From a virus: a stretch of 64,000 bases of DNA. Positions 53,334 to 61,878 of the stretch are shown piece by piece (position 1 is the first letter of the stretch; each line of letters opens with the position of its first letter). The DNA lies in IMG/VR virus record IMGVR_UViG_3300003690_003261, positions 26,174 through 90,173 of that record; one strand, 5' to 3'. The notes beneath the pieces were generated by a model. It did no database searches. It was given only the letters and a program-made list of their open reading frames with translations, and was not told where the DNA came from. A program made the translations under genes and the position numbers.

Positions 53334-54086
53334 TTACACCCTCACTTTATAATCTATTTTAGATAAAAGGCGTCTTTTGTTTCTATTAATATAGCTGTAC
53401 TGCCCGGGCTGCCTTTCTAAATAATCAAACCCTAGCTTATCCATCAAGCCATCGAAGCGCAGCTCCGTAGAAACCACCACAAACTTATCAATCAGATGGC
53501 CCGCCGACAGCACCACTTTATCGTCGACTCCTTCAGCATCCACCTTTAAATGATCAATATATTCAAACCTATCGGGGACCATTGAAATAAATTCATCTAA
53601 ACGCACAGTAGAAACCTTATGTGAGTTCTTAGAGGTCCCTTGCAAAGTAGAGGAGCCATGATGAGGATCAAAATTAAGGGTGGCAGTGCCCCGACAATCC
53701 GAAACAGCGCAGGGGATCATAATATATCGTCTTAAGGGGTCTGAAACATCCAGATATTCTGCCGTGCTATGTTTAAAAACGTCGTCCAATGTCTCGTTGC
53801 TTCGGCGCTTACGAAGTTCGGCTGAGGCCGAGGGGTGGTCATCGTCTAACAACCACAAATTATTGGCCAAATGGGGGAGCCCGAATAGCCCAAAATACAT
53901 TTTAGGATCTGCCTCAAACCCAACTACAAACCCCTTAGGATTGCGACGCAAAAATTGTACTGAGTTGGGCGCACAAAAAGAAAGACCCACATCAAACCAG
54001 ATACTATCGGTACCCTCAGGCATTTCTATCTTCTGATTCTCATCCAACTTAAAAAGGGGTAGATTTATCTCGTAGTAGTTGCTCAT
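53334..54086 (-). CDS. FkbM-family methyltransferase
   Basis: 250 aa from the ATG at 54086, which overlaps the TGA of the sulfotransferase by four bases (ATGA). It has the class I methyltransferase start IWFDVGLSF (the DVG step), then VVGFEADPKMY, and IMIPCAVSD. The family-specific C-terminal segment is VRLDEFI...DHLKVDAEGVDDKVVLSAG. FkbM enzymes methylate hydroxyl groups of sugars or polyketides. It is the second FkbM gene of the module; the other is at 47348..48058. Confidence 0.8.
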   Translation of the reverse strand: MSNYYEINLPLFKLDENQKIEMPEGTDSIWFDVGLSFCAPNSVQFLRRNPKGFVVGFEADPKMYFGLFGLPHLANNLWLLDDDHPSASAELRKRRSNETLDDVFKHSTAEYLDVSDPLRRYIMIPCAVSDCRGTATLNFDPHHGSSTLQGTSKNSHKVSTVRLDEFISMVPDRFEYIDHLKVDAEGVDDKVVLSAGHLIDKFVVVSTELRFDGLMDKLGFDYLERQPGQYSYINRNKRRLLSKIDYKVRV

Positions 54087-54757
54087 TTGTTGGGACTCCG
54101 ATTCATCCGGTTGTAAAGTTCTAGATCTTTTGAATACAGGTTTTCTATTAGTTTGATACATTCTCTGTCGACGGTCGCGGCCCTTTTTTCGCTGCGATTA
54201 AGATGCCGAATATTTCGATGAAGCTGATATCCTTCGCTCAATAAAAAGTCATTTATTTCACTTTCCCAGTCATTTTCCATACAAAAAAATGTCACATTTT
54301 TAATGTCGGTAAAAAAATTGATAGTATCAATTGAAGTTTCCATATGAGAAACCACCCAATATTTTTGAGCAATGATCGGATTAGACTCCGGTCGAGGGGC
54401 GCCTGAATTCGGCAGGAACGCCACTTTCGTTTCGGGAACACATATATTTTTAATATGAAGAAAGTCTTTCCTAAGATCTTGAACCAATAATAGAAACTCA
54501 TAAAAACTAATATTCGTCGGAACTATATCCTTACATCTTTCACCGGGGACTCCGGGACCGGTCAAAAATCGATATGCCGAATAATATTTCATAATTGGAT
54601 CTCTTATCAACGTAAAAATCTTTAATTTTGGATTTTCTTTCACATAGTTTTGAAAAAATGGGACCTGGTTTATTGTAGGGCTTACTCTAGCAATATTCTT
54701 TGGAAGAGCCTTCGCCAGCGAACCGCCGGCGCACTTTGTCACCCTTATCCACAACAT
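54083..54757 (-). CDS. Sulfotransferase, Sulfotransfer_2-like
   Basis: 224 aa from the ATG at 54757, which has GGAG nine bases upstream and abuts the TAA of the GT11-like gene (TAATG). The PAPS-binding loop is IRVTKCAGGSLAKAL (about 4-18), the form of (P/V)K-x-A-(G/S)-(S/T). The 3'-phosphate-binding motif is FTLIRDPIMKYYSAYRF. This matches carbohydrate sulfotransferases of the HNK-1/heparan 2-O type. It would sulfate a sugar. PAPS would come from the host. Confidence 0.82.
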   Translation of the reverse strand: MLWIRVTKCAGGSLAKALPKNIARVSPTINQVPFFQNYVKENPKLKIFTLIRDPIMKYYSAYRFLTGPGVPGERCKDIVPTNISFYEFLLLVQDLRKDFLHIKNICVPETKVAFLPNSGAPRPESNPIIAQKYWVVSHMETSIDTINFFTDIKNVTFFCMENDWESEINDFLLSEGYQLHRNIRHLNRSEKRAATVDRECIKLIENLYSKDLELYNRMNRSPNK

Positions 54758-55419
54758 TATATTGCTCTCCATAGCTTATTAAGCCAAGCGGCCGAATGAA
54801 TAATCTTTTTGGGGCGCCCGACAAAACCAGCGCAGATGGCATACGTGGAGGGAGTCGAAATAATGTAATCGCACTCGCTCATAAGTGAAAAGTCGTGGCC
54901 ATAGCGCTGACGATTCGTGCTGTTCTCACCCAAAATAAAGGAAAGATCTTGACTTACTAAGTAATCTTGCACTTTTCTATAGCTTTCTAGCGTTGTATCA
55001 TCACTAAATAAAACAAAATTGGCGGCTTCTTGTTTTACTTCATCTATACTATCACAATAATAAGAGGTGTTTAAGATTGCGCTTGGATTCCACGAATGAA
55101 AGTCCCCTCCCCGAAAATGAATTGCACAAGTCGAACCCCACGAAGGCGAAACTTGCGGAATCATTTGCAATTTAAATACATCGCGAGTGGAGGGCCCGTC
55201 ATAACGATAGAACTTTTCTCCTAAAGCTAATTTACATACTTCATGTGGGTCATCTGGTGGATACATGCCACGTAAATCCCCCACAAAAAGTTCCATCCCC
55301 TTAAAGGGGGCGGCCGAATAATCACTGCCGCGGCGGTGAGCCTCCTGTCGTAAATTATAGTAATAAAGCAGCCGGTTTCCAAGCCCACAAGAAGGCAAAC
55401 GATCTAAGGTCAATATCAC
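54757..55419 (-). CDS. GT11-like alpha-1,2-fucosyltransferase
   Basis: 220 aa with a GTG start at 55419. Key features are the N-terminal SCGLGNRLLYYYN (10-22), the fucosyltransferase signature H101-F-R103-G-G-D106 (the HxRxGD motif), FVLFSDDTTLESY, and the C-terminal MSECDYIISTPSTYA. These four segments follow the order seen in GT11 enzymes, which are about 280 aa, so this one is short. It would use the GDP-fucose made by gmd and fcl. It could also be another member of the same fold. No membrane segment is present. Confidence 0.78.
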   Translation of the reverse strand: MILTLDRLPSCGLGNRLLYYYNLRQEAHRRGSDYSAAPFKGMELFVGDLRGMYPPDDPHEVCKLALGEKFYRYDGPSTRDVFKLQMIPQVSPSWGSTCAIHFRGGDFHSWNPSAILNTSYYCDSIDEVKQEAANFVLFSDDTTLESYRKVQDYLVSQDLSFILGENSTNRQRYGHDFSLMSECDYIISTPSTYAICAGFVGRPKKIIHSAAWLNKLWRAI

Positions 55420-55426
55420 AACCCAC

Positions 55427-56185
55427 TTAGTCCTTCAAAACCAGTGGGCGCCAGCCTTTTGCACACCAATGTTTTACAATTTCGCCCCTTAGACTACCAT
55501 GATCCGTTTTTTTCCACGTCGCGTGTTCGTCGCGTCCTAGCTGCGGGCGTAAGTCTCCCCATAGACTTTTATCGTTGGCCGGCATGCGCGGTACGAAGCA
55601 CCTTATGCCTCCATAAATTTGATTGGCAGCGGCCAAGTGTATGTCTTCTCCGTTGTCCCAAGTATAGGGGCGATCAAGCCAAATATTTTTAGCCCAGTCG
55701 GTCTTAAAAAACCAGCAATGTCCTACTAAGTCTACTTGTTTCTCCTGTTCGACTGAATGGCCATCGCCGTCACCGTCCATATGTTGATCTGCTACCGTTT
55801 GAAACCCAGCTTTAAGCGTGCGACCATTGGCCCCCACGATACAATTGTGGCGCTGAGAGGTTTCTAAACAATTTTCTAGCCATCGAGCGCCGGGGAGTGT
55901 ATCATCGTCGAAAATGGCCACATATTCTGTATCACATAATAGTGGTAAAGCAAACCGTCCATGAAATTTAAAATTAATATCTTTAGATTGAATAACAGCT
56001 ATATTGTGAGCTTGCTTAGTCTGTGCAGATAGTTGAATATCAAAATGAGATTCATTCTGATAAATCCAGACCTGATATGGTTTCTTTGTTTGGGCCAATA
56101 CATATTCTAACTGTGCTTGAAGATTCTGATGTCTTTTCCACACCGTTAAAATAACAGTTATTTCATTCTTGAGATATTCTACCAT
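55427..56185 (-). CDS. GT2-type glycosyltransferase
   Basis: 252 aa GT-A fold enzyme. The N-terminal ITVILTVWKRHQNLQAQLEY (9-28) is the nucleotide-binding start, FDDDT (92-96) is the DxD metal site, and VGHCWFFKTDW and the GEDIHLAAANQIYGG segment correspond to the acceptor loop and catalytic D. It also has an odd Asp/Gly stretch (HMDGDGDGHS). Relatives add one sugar to a glycan or protein. The ATG at 56185 overlaps the GT47 stop by seven bases. Confidence 0.82.
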   Translation of the reverse strand: MVEYLKNEITVILTVWKRHQNLQAQLEYVLAQTKKPYQVWIYQNESHFDIQLSAQTKQAHNIAVIQSKDINFKFHGRFALPLLCDTEYVAIFDDDTLPGARWLENCLETSQRHNCIVGANGRTLKAGFQTVADQHMDGDGDGHSVEQEKQVDLVGHCWFFKTDWAKNIWLDRPYTWDNGEDIHLAAANQIYGGIRCFVPRMPANDKSLWGDLRPQLGRDEHATWKKTDHGSLRGEIVKHWCAKGWRPLVLKD

Positions 56186-57009
56186 CGTTGAATTACTTCT
56201 GCGACTGATTTGTATAAATTATCGTTACTGAACTTGTCGAAATATATACTATTATCATAGGTGGGGTAAGCGGCAATAAGTCGTTCTAGGATTCTCACGT
56301 CGAACTCCTCGGGCACCTTGAACCATGCGTCGCGAGGTACGTCTCGTTCTAGAGGCATTTTTAAAAAATCGCTCACTATAATGGGGGCGCTTCCCATAGC
56401 CATGGCTTCCCAAATTCGAATACTAGACGGGCCGGTCCCGCGCGGACATAAACTATATTTCGTATTACCCAAAAGCTTAATATATTCAGCACTGTTAACT
56501 GCCTGCCGGGTTCGAGAGGCGTTATAGTGCCAATCCCCGGTGTCCACTATCAGACAATCTTCACGTTCATTGAGTTGTTTATATATTTCTTTCCTGACAG
56601 GATGAGTGAAAAATGACCCCATAAAACTAAAAGTATATTTTCTATCTTTCCATGGGAGTGCATAGTCCTCATCATAATTGCAACTATAATGAGGAAGAGG
56701 CAGATAAGAATCTAAAACTGTCGCATGCGTCGTAAACACTATGTGGCCATGAAAATCCAAATTTTTAACTCGGATGTGCTGACAAACAAAAAATAACTTC
56801 TTATAGTGTTCGTTCTCGCAGACACTATCGATTACTTTTTGGGTATTGGCTATACCGATTTTATTTAATAGATCTGCAATGGGGAGGGCAGCGTAAACAT
56901 AATCGGTCTGAATTTCCGGCGCATAAAATAGAAGTTGTTCATAAATCGATTCTTCGGTTTTTATAGGATCTGTGACTGCACTAAAATCCATCACTTCAAA
57001 TATTTTCAT
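56179..57009 (-). CDS. Exostosin-like glycosyltransferase (GT47)
   Basis: 276 aa. The GT47 signature at about 185-220 reads YSLCPRGTGPSSIRIWEAM, then AMGSAPIIVSD and LPLERDVP, as in exostosin-type transferases (CPRG-x-x-x-S-x-R-x-x-E and P-(V/I)-I-x-S-D). It has the GSFFTHPVRK motif at about 131-140. A GAGAGGAG ribosome site is strong. Eukaryotic members transfer glucuronic acid, GlcNAc or galactose. The donor used by this phage protein is unknown. No membrane anchor. Confidence 0.83.
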   Translation of the reverse strand: MKIFEVMDFSAVTDPIKTEESIYEQLLFYAPEIQTDYVYAALPIADLLNKIGIANTQKVIDSVCENEHYKKLFFVCQHIRVKNLDFHGHIVFTTHATVLDSYLPLPHYSCNYDEDYALPWKDRKYTFSFMGSFFTHPVRKEIYKQLNEREDCLIVDTGDWHYNASRTRQAVNSAEYIKLLGNTKYSLCPRGTGPSSIRIWEAMAMGSAPIIVSDFLKMPLERDVPRDAWFKVPEEFDVRILERLIAAYPTYDNSIYFDKFSNDNLYKSVAEVIQRW

Positions 57010-57025
57010 TTTCTCCTCTCCACAT

Positions 57026-57838
57026 TTAACGAATAGCTTTTAAGATCTCTTTATACTTTAAATCAGATGATGACTCCAATAACTCACATATTTTATCCAC
57101 CAAAAACTGTCCAAAATTTTGATATCCGATCTCGCGTAAAGTGTGAACATGAAAATTAACGGCCGGGCGATTGCCAAAATAAATTGTATTATTTTTAAGA
57201 TGAAGAAGATTTAATCGCGATTGAGTTCCGGGTGTGTTAAACCGCCACCACCCAATATTATAGTTTATGGGCAAATTTAACGAAATAAAATTCCTCTGTA
57301 CATATTCTAAGGGCTGCTGTTCAAAATAAAAATTATGTCTTTTGTAGTCTTTCGAAAGCTCTCTCCAAGTATTTAAAAAATCTAAACTTTTTATGTGGAA
57401 CATACCCCCGTTGTATAACCCATGTTTAGCCTCTATTTGCCAATTATTGGTCATATGTTGACAAATAGCCACATCTATATTAGGGTTCTCCAATAAAGCT
57501 ATTATTTTGTCTTCAAGGGGCCCCACAAAGATCATATCTGAATCCAGGAATAACGCATGGCCATATTGAGAAATTAAACGCTCCACGGCATCAAATTTGG
57601 TCATCATGACTTTCATCCACTGATCTTTTTTTTCGGGGGACATTAGATTATGGTCACAGTCGTCCGTCTCTATTAGTTTAAGACAATCGATGTTTTCAAC
57701 ATCTTTATAGTTCTCATATGCAGATTTGTCGCACGAAATAACCCACCGACAATCATGATATTGTTCAAGGCTCAATTTGAGCAAATCAAATTCACAAATA
57801 GTTTTATTGGTTACAACGGAGGCAACGGGTAGAATCAT
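57026..57838 (-). CDS. Nucleotide-diphospho-sugar transferase (GT-A, DxD)
   Basis: 270 aa. The D99-S-D101 metal motif lies in GHALFLDSDMIFVGPLED (93-110), followed by HGLYNGGMFHIKSLDFL and, near the C-terminus, NFHVHTLRE, in which histidines may help bind metal. This layout resembles the GT8/GT77 type with DxD plus a downstream H. The ATG overlaps the TGA of the GT4-GT2 gene (ATGA). Donor and acceptor unknown. Confidence 0.78.
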   Translation of the reverse strand: MILPVASVVTNKTICEFDLLKLSLEQYHDCRWVISCDKSAYENYKDVENIDCLKLIETDDCDHNLMSPEKKDQWMKVMMTKFDAVERLISQYGHALFLDSDMIFVGPLEDKIIALLENPNIDVAICQHMTNNWQIEAKHGLYNGGMFHIKSLDFLNTWRELSKDYKRHNFYFEQQPLEYVQRNFISLNLPINYNIGWWRFNTPGTQSRLNLLHLKNNTIYFGNRPAVNFHVHTLREIGYQNFGQFLVDKICELLESSSDLKYKEILKAIR

Positions 57839-59835
57839 AATATAATTGTAGGTTCCTCTGGTTGTGCCACAAGCTCCTTATATTTTGTATAAACCTCTCT
57901 CTCCTCCTCTTGCTTCCAAGAAAGGTTTTCCATATTGGTAGAAATGCCACGTGGGTTAAAATAATAAACCCCCAGTATTTCAGGATGCTTACGGAATTGT
58001 ACTCCTGCGCTAGCGCACCTTAACCAGTATTCCCAGTCGCCGGCTGACCTATATCTAGATTCAAAATAGCCGTGTTTATCATGCAAAGATTTTCTCCACA
58101 TTGGATTGTTGTGTGGTAGGTTTCCGCGCAACATCGCTTCCACCGAAAACTGTTCAAAATTATATCTCTGGGCAGACGAGGCGACCACATCTTTCCAGCG
58201 TACATTAGGCTCTTGAACCACGTAAGAATCATTATAAACTAAATCGATGCCGGGGTCGTTCAGCAGGAATTTGGCTTGCTGCTCTATGGCGTCCTCGCGG
58301 CGGCGATCATCACAATTAATATTAGTAACAAATTCTCCTGTCGACATTTTAAGTGCTTTATTCCAAATACCATAAACCCCAGGATCTTTTTTAACACGCT
58401 TGTAAACAATATTATCGGGGAAGAGATCCACATATCGAAGAATTACCTCTTCTTCCGCGTCGTCCCCCTCCTTGTTTACATTCAAAATAATCCACTCACA
58501 CTTATCTTCAAATATAGTTTGTTCGGTGACATCTTCCATAAGTTGTTCTATATGCTCGGCCGCATCATAAACTGAAGTAATCAACGATATTTTGGGTAAA
58601 TCCTCTACGTCGATTTGCGCTGGCAACGGGGCGCCGTAGGCCGCCTCAACAAATTGATGATAAATCTTCTCTTCTGTAAAATTCGCAATGATATACTTTT
58701 GAAGGGTTTTGGCTTTATCTTTAAAATGTTTTTCCTTTTGTAAAACTTCAGAGAGCGCTCTTTTATATGAAGCTTCTTTGGCATACGCCCACTGAGATTC
58801 TTTCGTCACGACGCCGTCCCAAACTGCTTCAGGTTGTACTTCTTTAAGATCGTAATCAACCCTAGCAACTAGCGGAACCCTCTTGCCTTTTTTATTGGGT
58901 TTACAAATAAAGTCCATTTGGCCGCTCCATGTAACTGTAATTAAAGGAAGACCATTATACGCTGCCTCAAAAAGCGGAAGGCCGTAGCCCTCGCCGTGCG
59001 CTATATTAATAAGAGCTTTCATACTGTCGTGTTGATAAAGCCATGTAAGCTGGCCGCTAGTTAATTCCCCGTGAATAAGATAAACTTTACACTTCTTATC
59101 ACTATATGGCGCCAGCAGTTGAGTAAGTCTGGCGCTCGTTAACTCGCGGTCTGCTATACAGTCGGACATACTATTTGATTTAAGTACTAAACCGGCGTCT
59201 GGATCGTCCTTGAAGTGTTCCACAAACCATCTAATAGTATTATCAAGATTTTTTCGAGGGCCCCATTGCGATACACATAAAAAGTTATTTGTTGTGGTAA
59301 ATTCAATATCTATAGGAGAAGGTTCGTGCTTATATACCGGGTAATTAATAACTTCCACCGGCTTTTCCATGCGCCAACCAGTAATTTCTTGGCCCGTATC
59401 CGGATGTTTTATATCATAAGAAGTTTCTTCGAATCCTTTTCTAGAATGTTGTGAAATCGTTATGACTTTATCTATCACTTCATTGCATTTTCCAATCCAT
59501 TCAGGAGCAATCTTATTGGTTTCAATTCCTGCCGTAAAACCGATATTAACCGGTGCTATTTTTTCGAACTCGTTTGGAATCGAGATCTGAAACGATATAT
59601 CGAATTGAGCACCTGATTGAATATAAGCAATCGTTCGCTGCAGCGTCTTATCTATCCATTCACGTTCACCGTTGTCCGAGATGGCAATGTGCCCCGTTCG
59701 ACCCCATGGTATATTCATTACATAAATGTCAAATAGGTCTTCGCGCGTTTTAAGGGCGCGGAGGGCAATTCGTGATTGCTCTCCATAACCCGAACGGGAC
59801 AAAAGAGGCGCCTTAATTAAAATCTTTTTTCTCAT
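57835..59835 (-). CDS. Two-domain glycosyltransferase (GT4 + GT2)
   Basis: 666 aa with two catalytic parts. Residues 1 to about 405 form a GT-B unit: LSRSGYGEQSRIAL, VSQWGPRKN, and HGEGYGLPLFEAAYNG with the E-x7-E motif. Residues about 410 to 660 form a GT-A unit of the GT2 family: ISLITSVYDAAEHIEQ, INCDDRR as the metal site, and AGDWEYWLRCA. The fusion suggests two sequential sugar additions. The GT4 half resembles the adjacent 416-aa GT4, so they may be paralogues. Frame is intact, with no sign of truncation. Confidence 0.86.
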   Translation of the reverse strand: MRKKILIKAPLLSRSGYGEQSRIALRALKTREDLFDIYVMNIPWGRTGHIAISDNGEREWIDKTLQRTIAYIQSGAQFDISFQISIPNEFEKIAPVNIGFTAGIETNKIAPEWIGKCNEVIDKVITISQHSRKGFEETSYDIKHPDTGQEITGWRMEKPVEVINYPVYKHEPSPIDIEFTTTNNFLCVSQWGPRKNLDNTIRWFVEHFKDDPDAGLVLKSNSMSDCIADRELTSARLTQLLAPYSDKKCKVYLIHGELTSGQLTWLYQHDSMKALINIAHGEGYGLPLFEAAYNGLPLITVTWSGQMDFICKPNKKGKRVPLVARVDYDLKEVQPEAVWDGVVTKESQWAYAKEASYKRALSEVLQKEKHFKDKAKTLQKYIIANFTEEKIYHQFVEAAYGAPLPAQIDVEDLPKISLITSVYDAAEHIEQLMEDVTEQTIFEDKCEWIILNVNKEGDDAEEEVILRYVDLFPDNIVYKRVKKDPGVYGIWNKALKMSTGEFVTNINCDDRRREDAIEQQAKFLLNDPGIDLVYNDSYVVQEPNVRWKDVVASSAQRYNFEQFSVEAMLRGNLPHNNPMWRKSLHDKHGYFESRYRSAGDWEYWLRCASAGVQFRKHPEILGVYYFNPRGISTNMENLSWKQEEEREVYTKYKELVAQPEEPTIIL

Positions 59836-59838
59836 TAT

Positions 59839-61089
59839 CTAGAAGGTCCTTACTTCGTAAGCTTTATACCCAGAGCGCGTAGACCACGATCCCTGAGTAT
59901 CATGTATGGTGCTGAGTAGGTCGTCCCATGTATTTACATATGTATCAAAGTTAAAGCGCTTTTCAATCCACTTACGCCCGGCGATTCCTAACTCATCTCT
60001 TTCAGCCGGGGACATCTCATAGAGCCGAGTTAGCGCCTCGATAAATTCATTTTTGTTTAAACGATCTTCATAAATATAGGGAACTTCTTGTGAACCGATG
60101 ACTGCTTTGGAAGTAGGACGAAGTCCGATTCCAAAAAAACTTTCACCATCGGTTACTTGGTCTTGCAAACCACCCGTCATATTAACCAATATCGGGGTCT
60201 CACATGATAAGGACTCTAAGGTAGAAAGCCCAAACCCCTCCGCATCCGCAATATTAATTGTCAAGTCTGCTGAGTTATACATCAATGCCAGATCATGGGG
60301 CCCAATCTTTTCTCTGGAGAAAAGCACCTGGCCGTGGCCCAGGCCCAGCTCATGAATTATTGCGTCGAGATCTTGTCCGTTTACATCCTTAGTATCTGTG
60401 TGCATGATAAGACACGCTTTATCGTGTCCTACGTTATCCAGAAATTCTTTAAACCACCAAATCAAGGTGCCGGTTTGCTTACGTCGTGCGTTCCTGCTAT
60501 TCCAAAAACACACAAACTTATCATTTAGATCTTTCGCTTTCCTAAAACCTTTTACCACATCCGGGGGGAACTTTTTAAAAATGTCTGCATCAACAGCATG
60601 AGGAATGTACGACGATTCTACCTCCGGAGCGACGGTTTTAACAATGTCATGAGTTAGTTTTGAAATACAGGCTACATGATCGTTCGACAAATACCATTTA
60701 CGATTAAAGCTGGGATATGGATAATTATCCCACACATGATAATATATCATGGGGATGTATGCGCGAATTTCGTTTTCAATTTCCCACAGCCAACCATAAA
60801 AGCGAGGATCTGTCATAAACCAAAGCATATCTGGCTTTTGCTGGTGGATCATCGCGCGGACCATATCCGCGTTCCCATAACCGTCGACGGGCCATATAAG
60901 CCAGTCAGTCCCCCATTCTTCTGTCTTCTGAGGTTTATAATCGGGGTGAGTAATAGCACCCCCAAAGCTTACAAACTCATATTTACCAGTTTTAATGAGG
61001 CCCTCGATCATATACTTACTTTGGATTCCTACTCCCGAAGGTGACAGAGGGTGGTCACCTATCGTAAAAATTTTGATCTTGTCAGACAT
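59839..61089 (-). CDS. GT4-family glycosyltransferase
   Basis: 416 aa GT-B enzyme. The N-terminal GDHPLSPSGVGIQSKYMIEG contains the acceptor-side glycine loop, the middle has VCFWNSRNARRKQTG, and the C-terminal half has INIADAEGFGLSTLESLSC with the E-x7-E donor-binding motif, then NMTGGLQDQVTDG. A clear AAGGAA ribosome site precedes the ATG. It is the first transferase gene of the glycan module and may start the glycan, but no priming substrate can be inferred. Confidence 0.87.
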   Translation of the reverse strand: MSDKIKIFTIGDHPLSPSGVGIQSKYMIEGLIKTGKYEFVSFGGAITHPDYKPQKTEEWGTDWLIWPVDGYGNADMVRAMIHQQKPDMLWFMTDPRFYGWLWEIENEIRAYIPMIYYHVWDNYPYPSFNRKWYLSNDHVACISKLTHDIVKTVAPEVESSYIPHAVDADIFKKFPPDVVKGFRKAKDLNDKFVCFWNSRNARRKQTGTLIWWFKEFLDNVGHDKACLIMHTDTKDVNGQDLDAIIHELGLGHGQVLFSREKIGPHDLALMYNSADLTINIADAEGFGLSTLESLSCETPILVNMTGGLQDQVTDGESFFGIGLRPTSKAVIGSQEVPYIYEDRLNKNEFIEALTRLYEMSPAERDELGIAGRKWIEKRFNFDTYVNTWDDLLSTIHDTQGSWSTRSGYKAYEVRTF

Positions 61090-61098
61090 TTTTGTTCC

Positions 61099-61878
61099 TT
61101 ATGGACAATGTGGAGTATTTAGCAATTTACACGGATATGGTTTATGACAACTCAACCGATTCTTGATACTAAATCTTTTAGAAATATTATAGATTGCTTG
61201 GTAAAGAAGTTTAAGGGCGTTTTCAGTTTTTTTAGAGCCACTCGTCACTCTAAATATTTCTACGCGGCCTTTTTTGGCCGTTCTTTTTAACAACGCAAAA
61301 TGAGTTTCTACATTTTTTGGGTCAATTTTATGCTTCTGGCAAAAAAAGTGCTTGTAAAGAGTGAGTTGATACGTGACCATCTTTTCCGCCTTCTTCCGAG
61401 AATCCCATCCCCAGCCGCACGTCTTCCAATCAAACAAATGATAGGTATCCCCCACCTTAACGACGGCGTCTACAAAGCCTTTAAAATTAATATTAAAATT
61501 TTCGATGGGAACATATAGCATTTCCTCAGAAGAGAAAACCTCATACTCCCCAAAATATTCTTTCAGTGCATCGTCAACTTCTGCTAAGATCGCTGGGCCT
61601 GCAGTTCGCATTGCTTCTACATTTGCCCCATTTACCTCGATATTTTTTTCCATTAATTCTTGGAGTTTCTTATCAAAGCCAATCTGAAACACTTCTGCTT
61701 CGTCTATGTTTTCTTTCAGAAGTTTCTTTTCACATACGTTGTGAATGGCTGTTCCAAAGGCTGTATATTCGTTGCCCTCAAACGGAGCAACTCTTTCAAC
61801 CCAGACTTTCTTGTGATAATGGGGGCACATTGCCCAATCTTTTAGTTCTGAATAGGATATATGTTCAGGCTTCGTCAT
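61099..61878 (-). CDS. PD-(D/E)XK nuclease with likely Fe-S cluster (RecB/Cas4-like)
   Basis: 259 aa. Visible nuclease residues: H46 and E50 (GTAIHNVCE), D137 (FKGFVDAVV) and D150-x-K152 (HLFDWKT), then QLTLYKHFF. Four cysteines, C18, C244, C250 and C258, match the AddB/Cas4 arrangement of one N-terminal and three C-terminal cysteines around a 4Fe-4S cluster. Such proteins are exonucleases with a role in recombination or end processing. It overlaps the metallopeptidase stop by 14 bases. The order nuclease, peptidase, PhoH is not obviously functional. Confidence 0.87.
   Translation of the reverse strand: MTKPEHISYSELKDWAMCPHYHKKVWVERVAPFEGNEYTAFGTAIHNVCEKKLLKENIDEAEVFQIGFDKKLQELMEKNIEVNGANVEAMRTAGPAILAEVDDALKEYFGEYEVFSSEEMLYVPIENFNINFKGFVDAVVKVGDTYHLFDWKTCGWGWDSRKKAEKMVTYQLTLYKHFFCQKHKIDPKNVETHFALLKRTAKKGRVEIFRVTSGSKKTENALKLLYQAIYNISKRFSIKNRLSCHKPYPCKLLNTPHCP

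Noticed and set aside
54757-54772. Earlier start for the sulfotransferase at 54772
   Set aside because: The ATG at 54757 has a better placed GGAG and forms the usual TAATG junction; the earlier one lies within the GT11-like gene.
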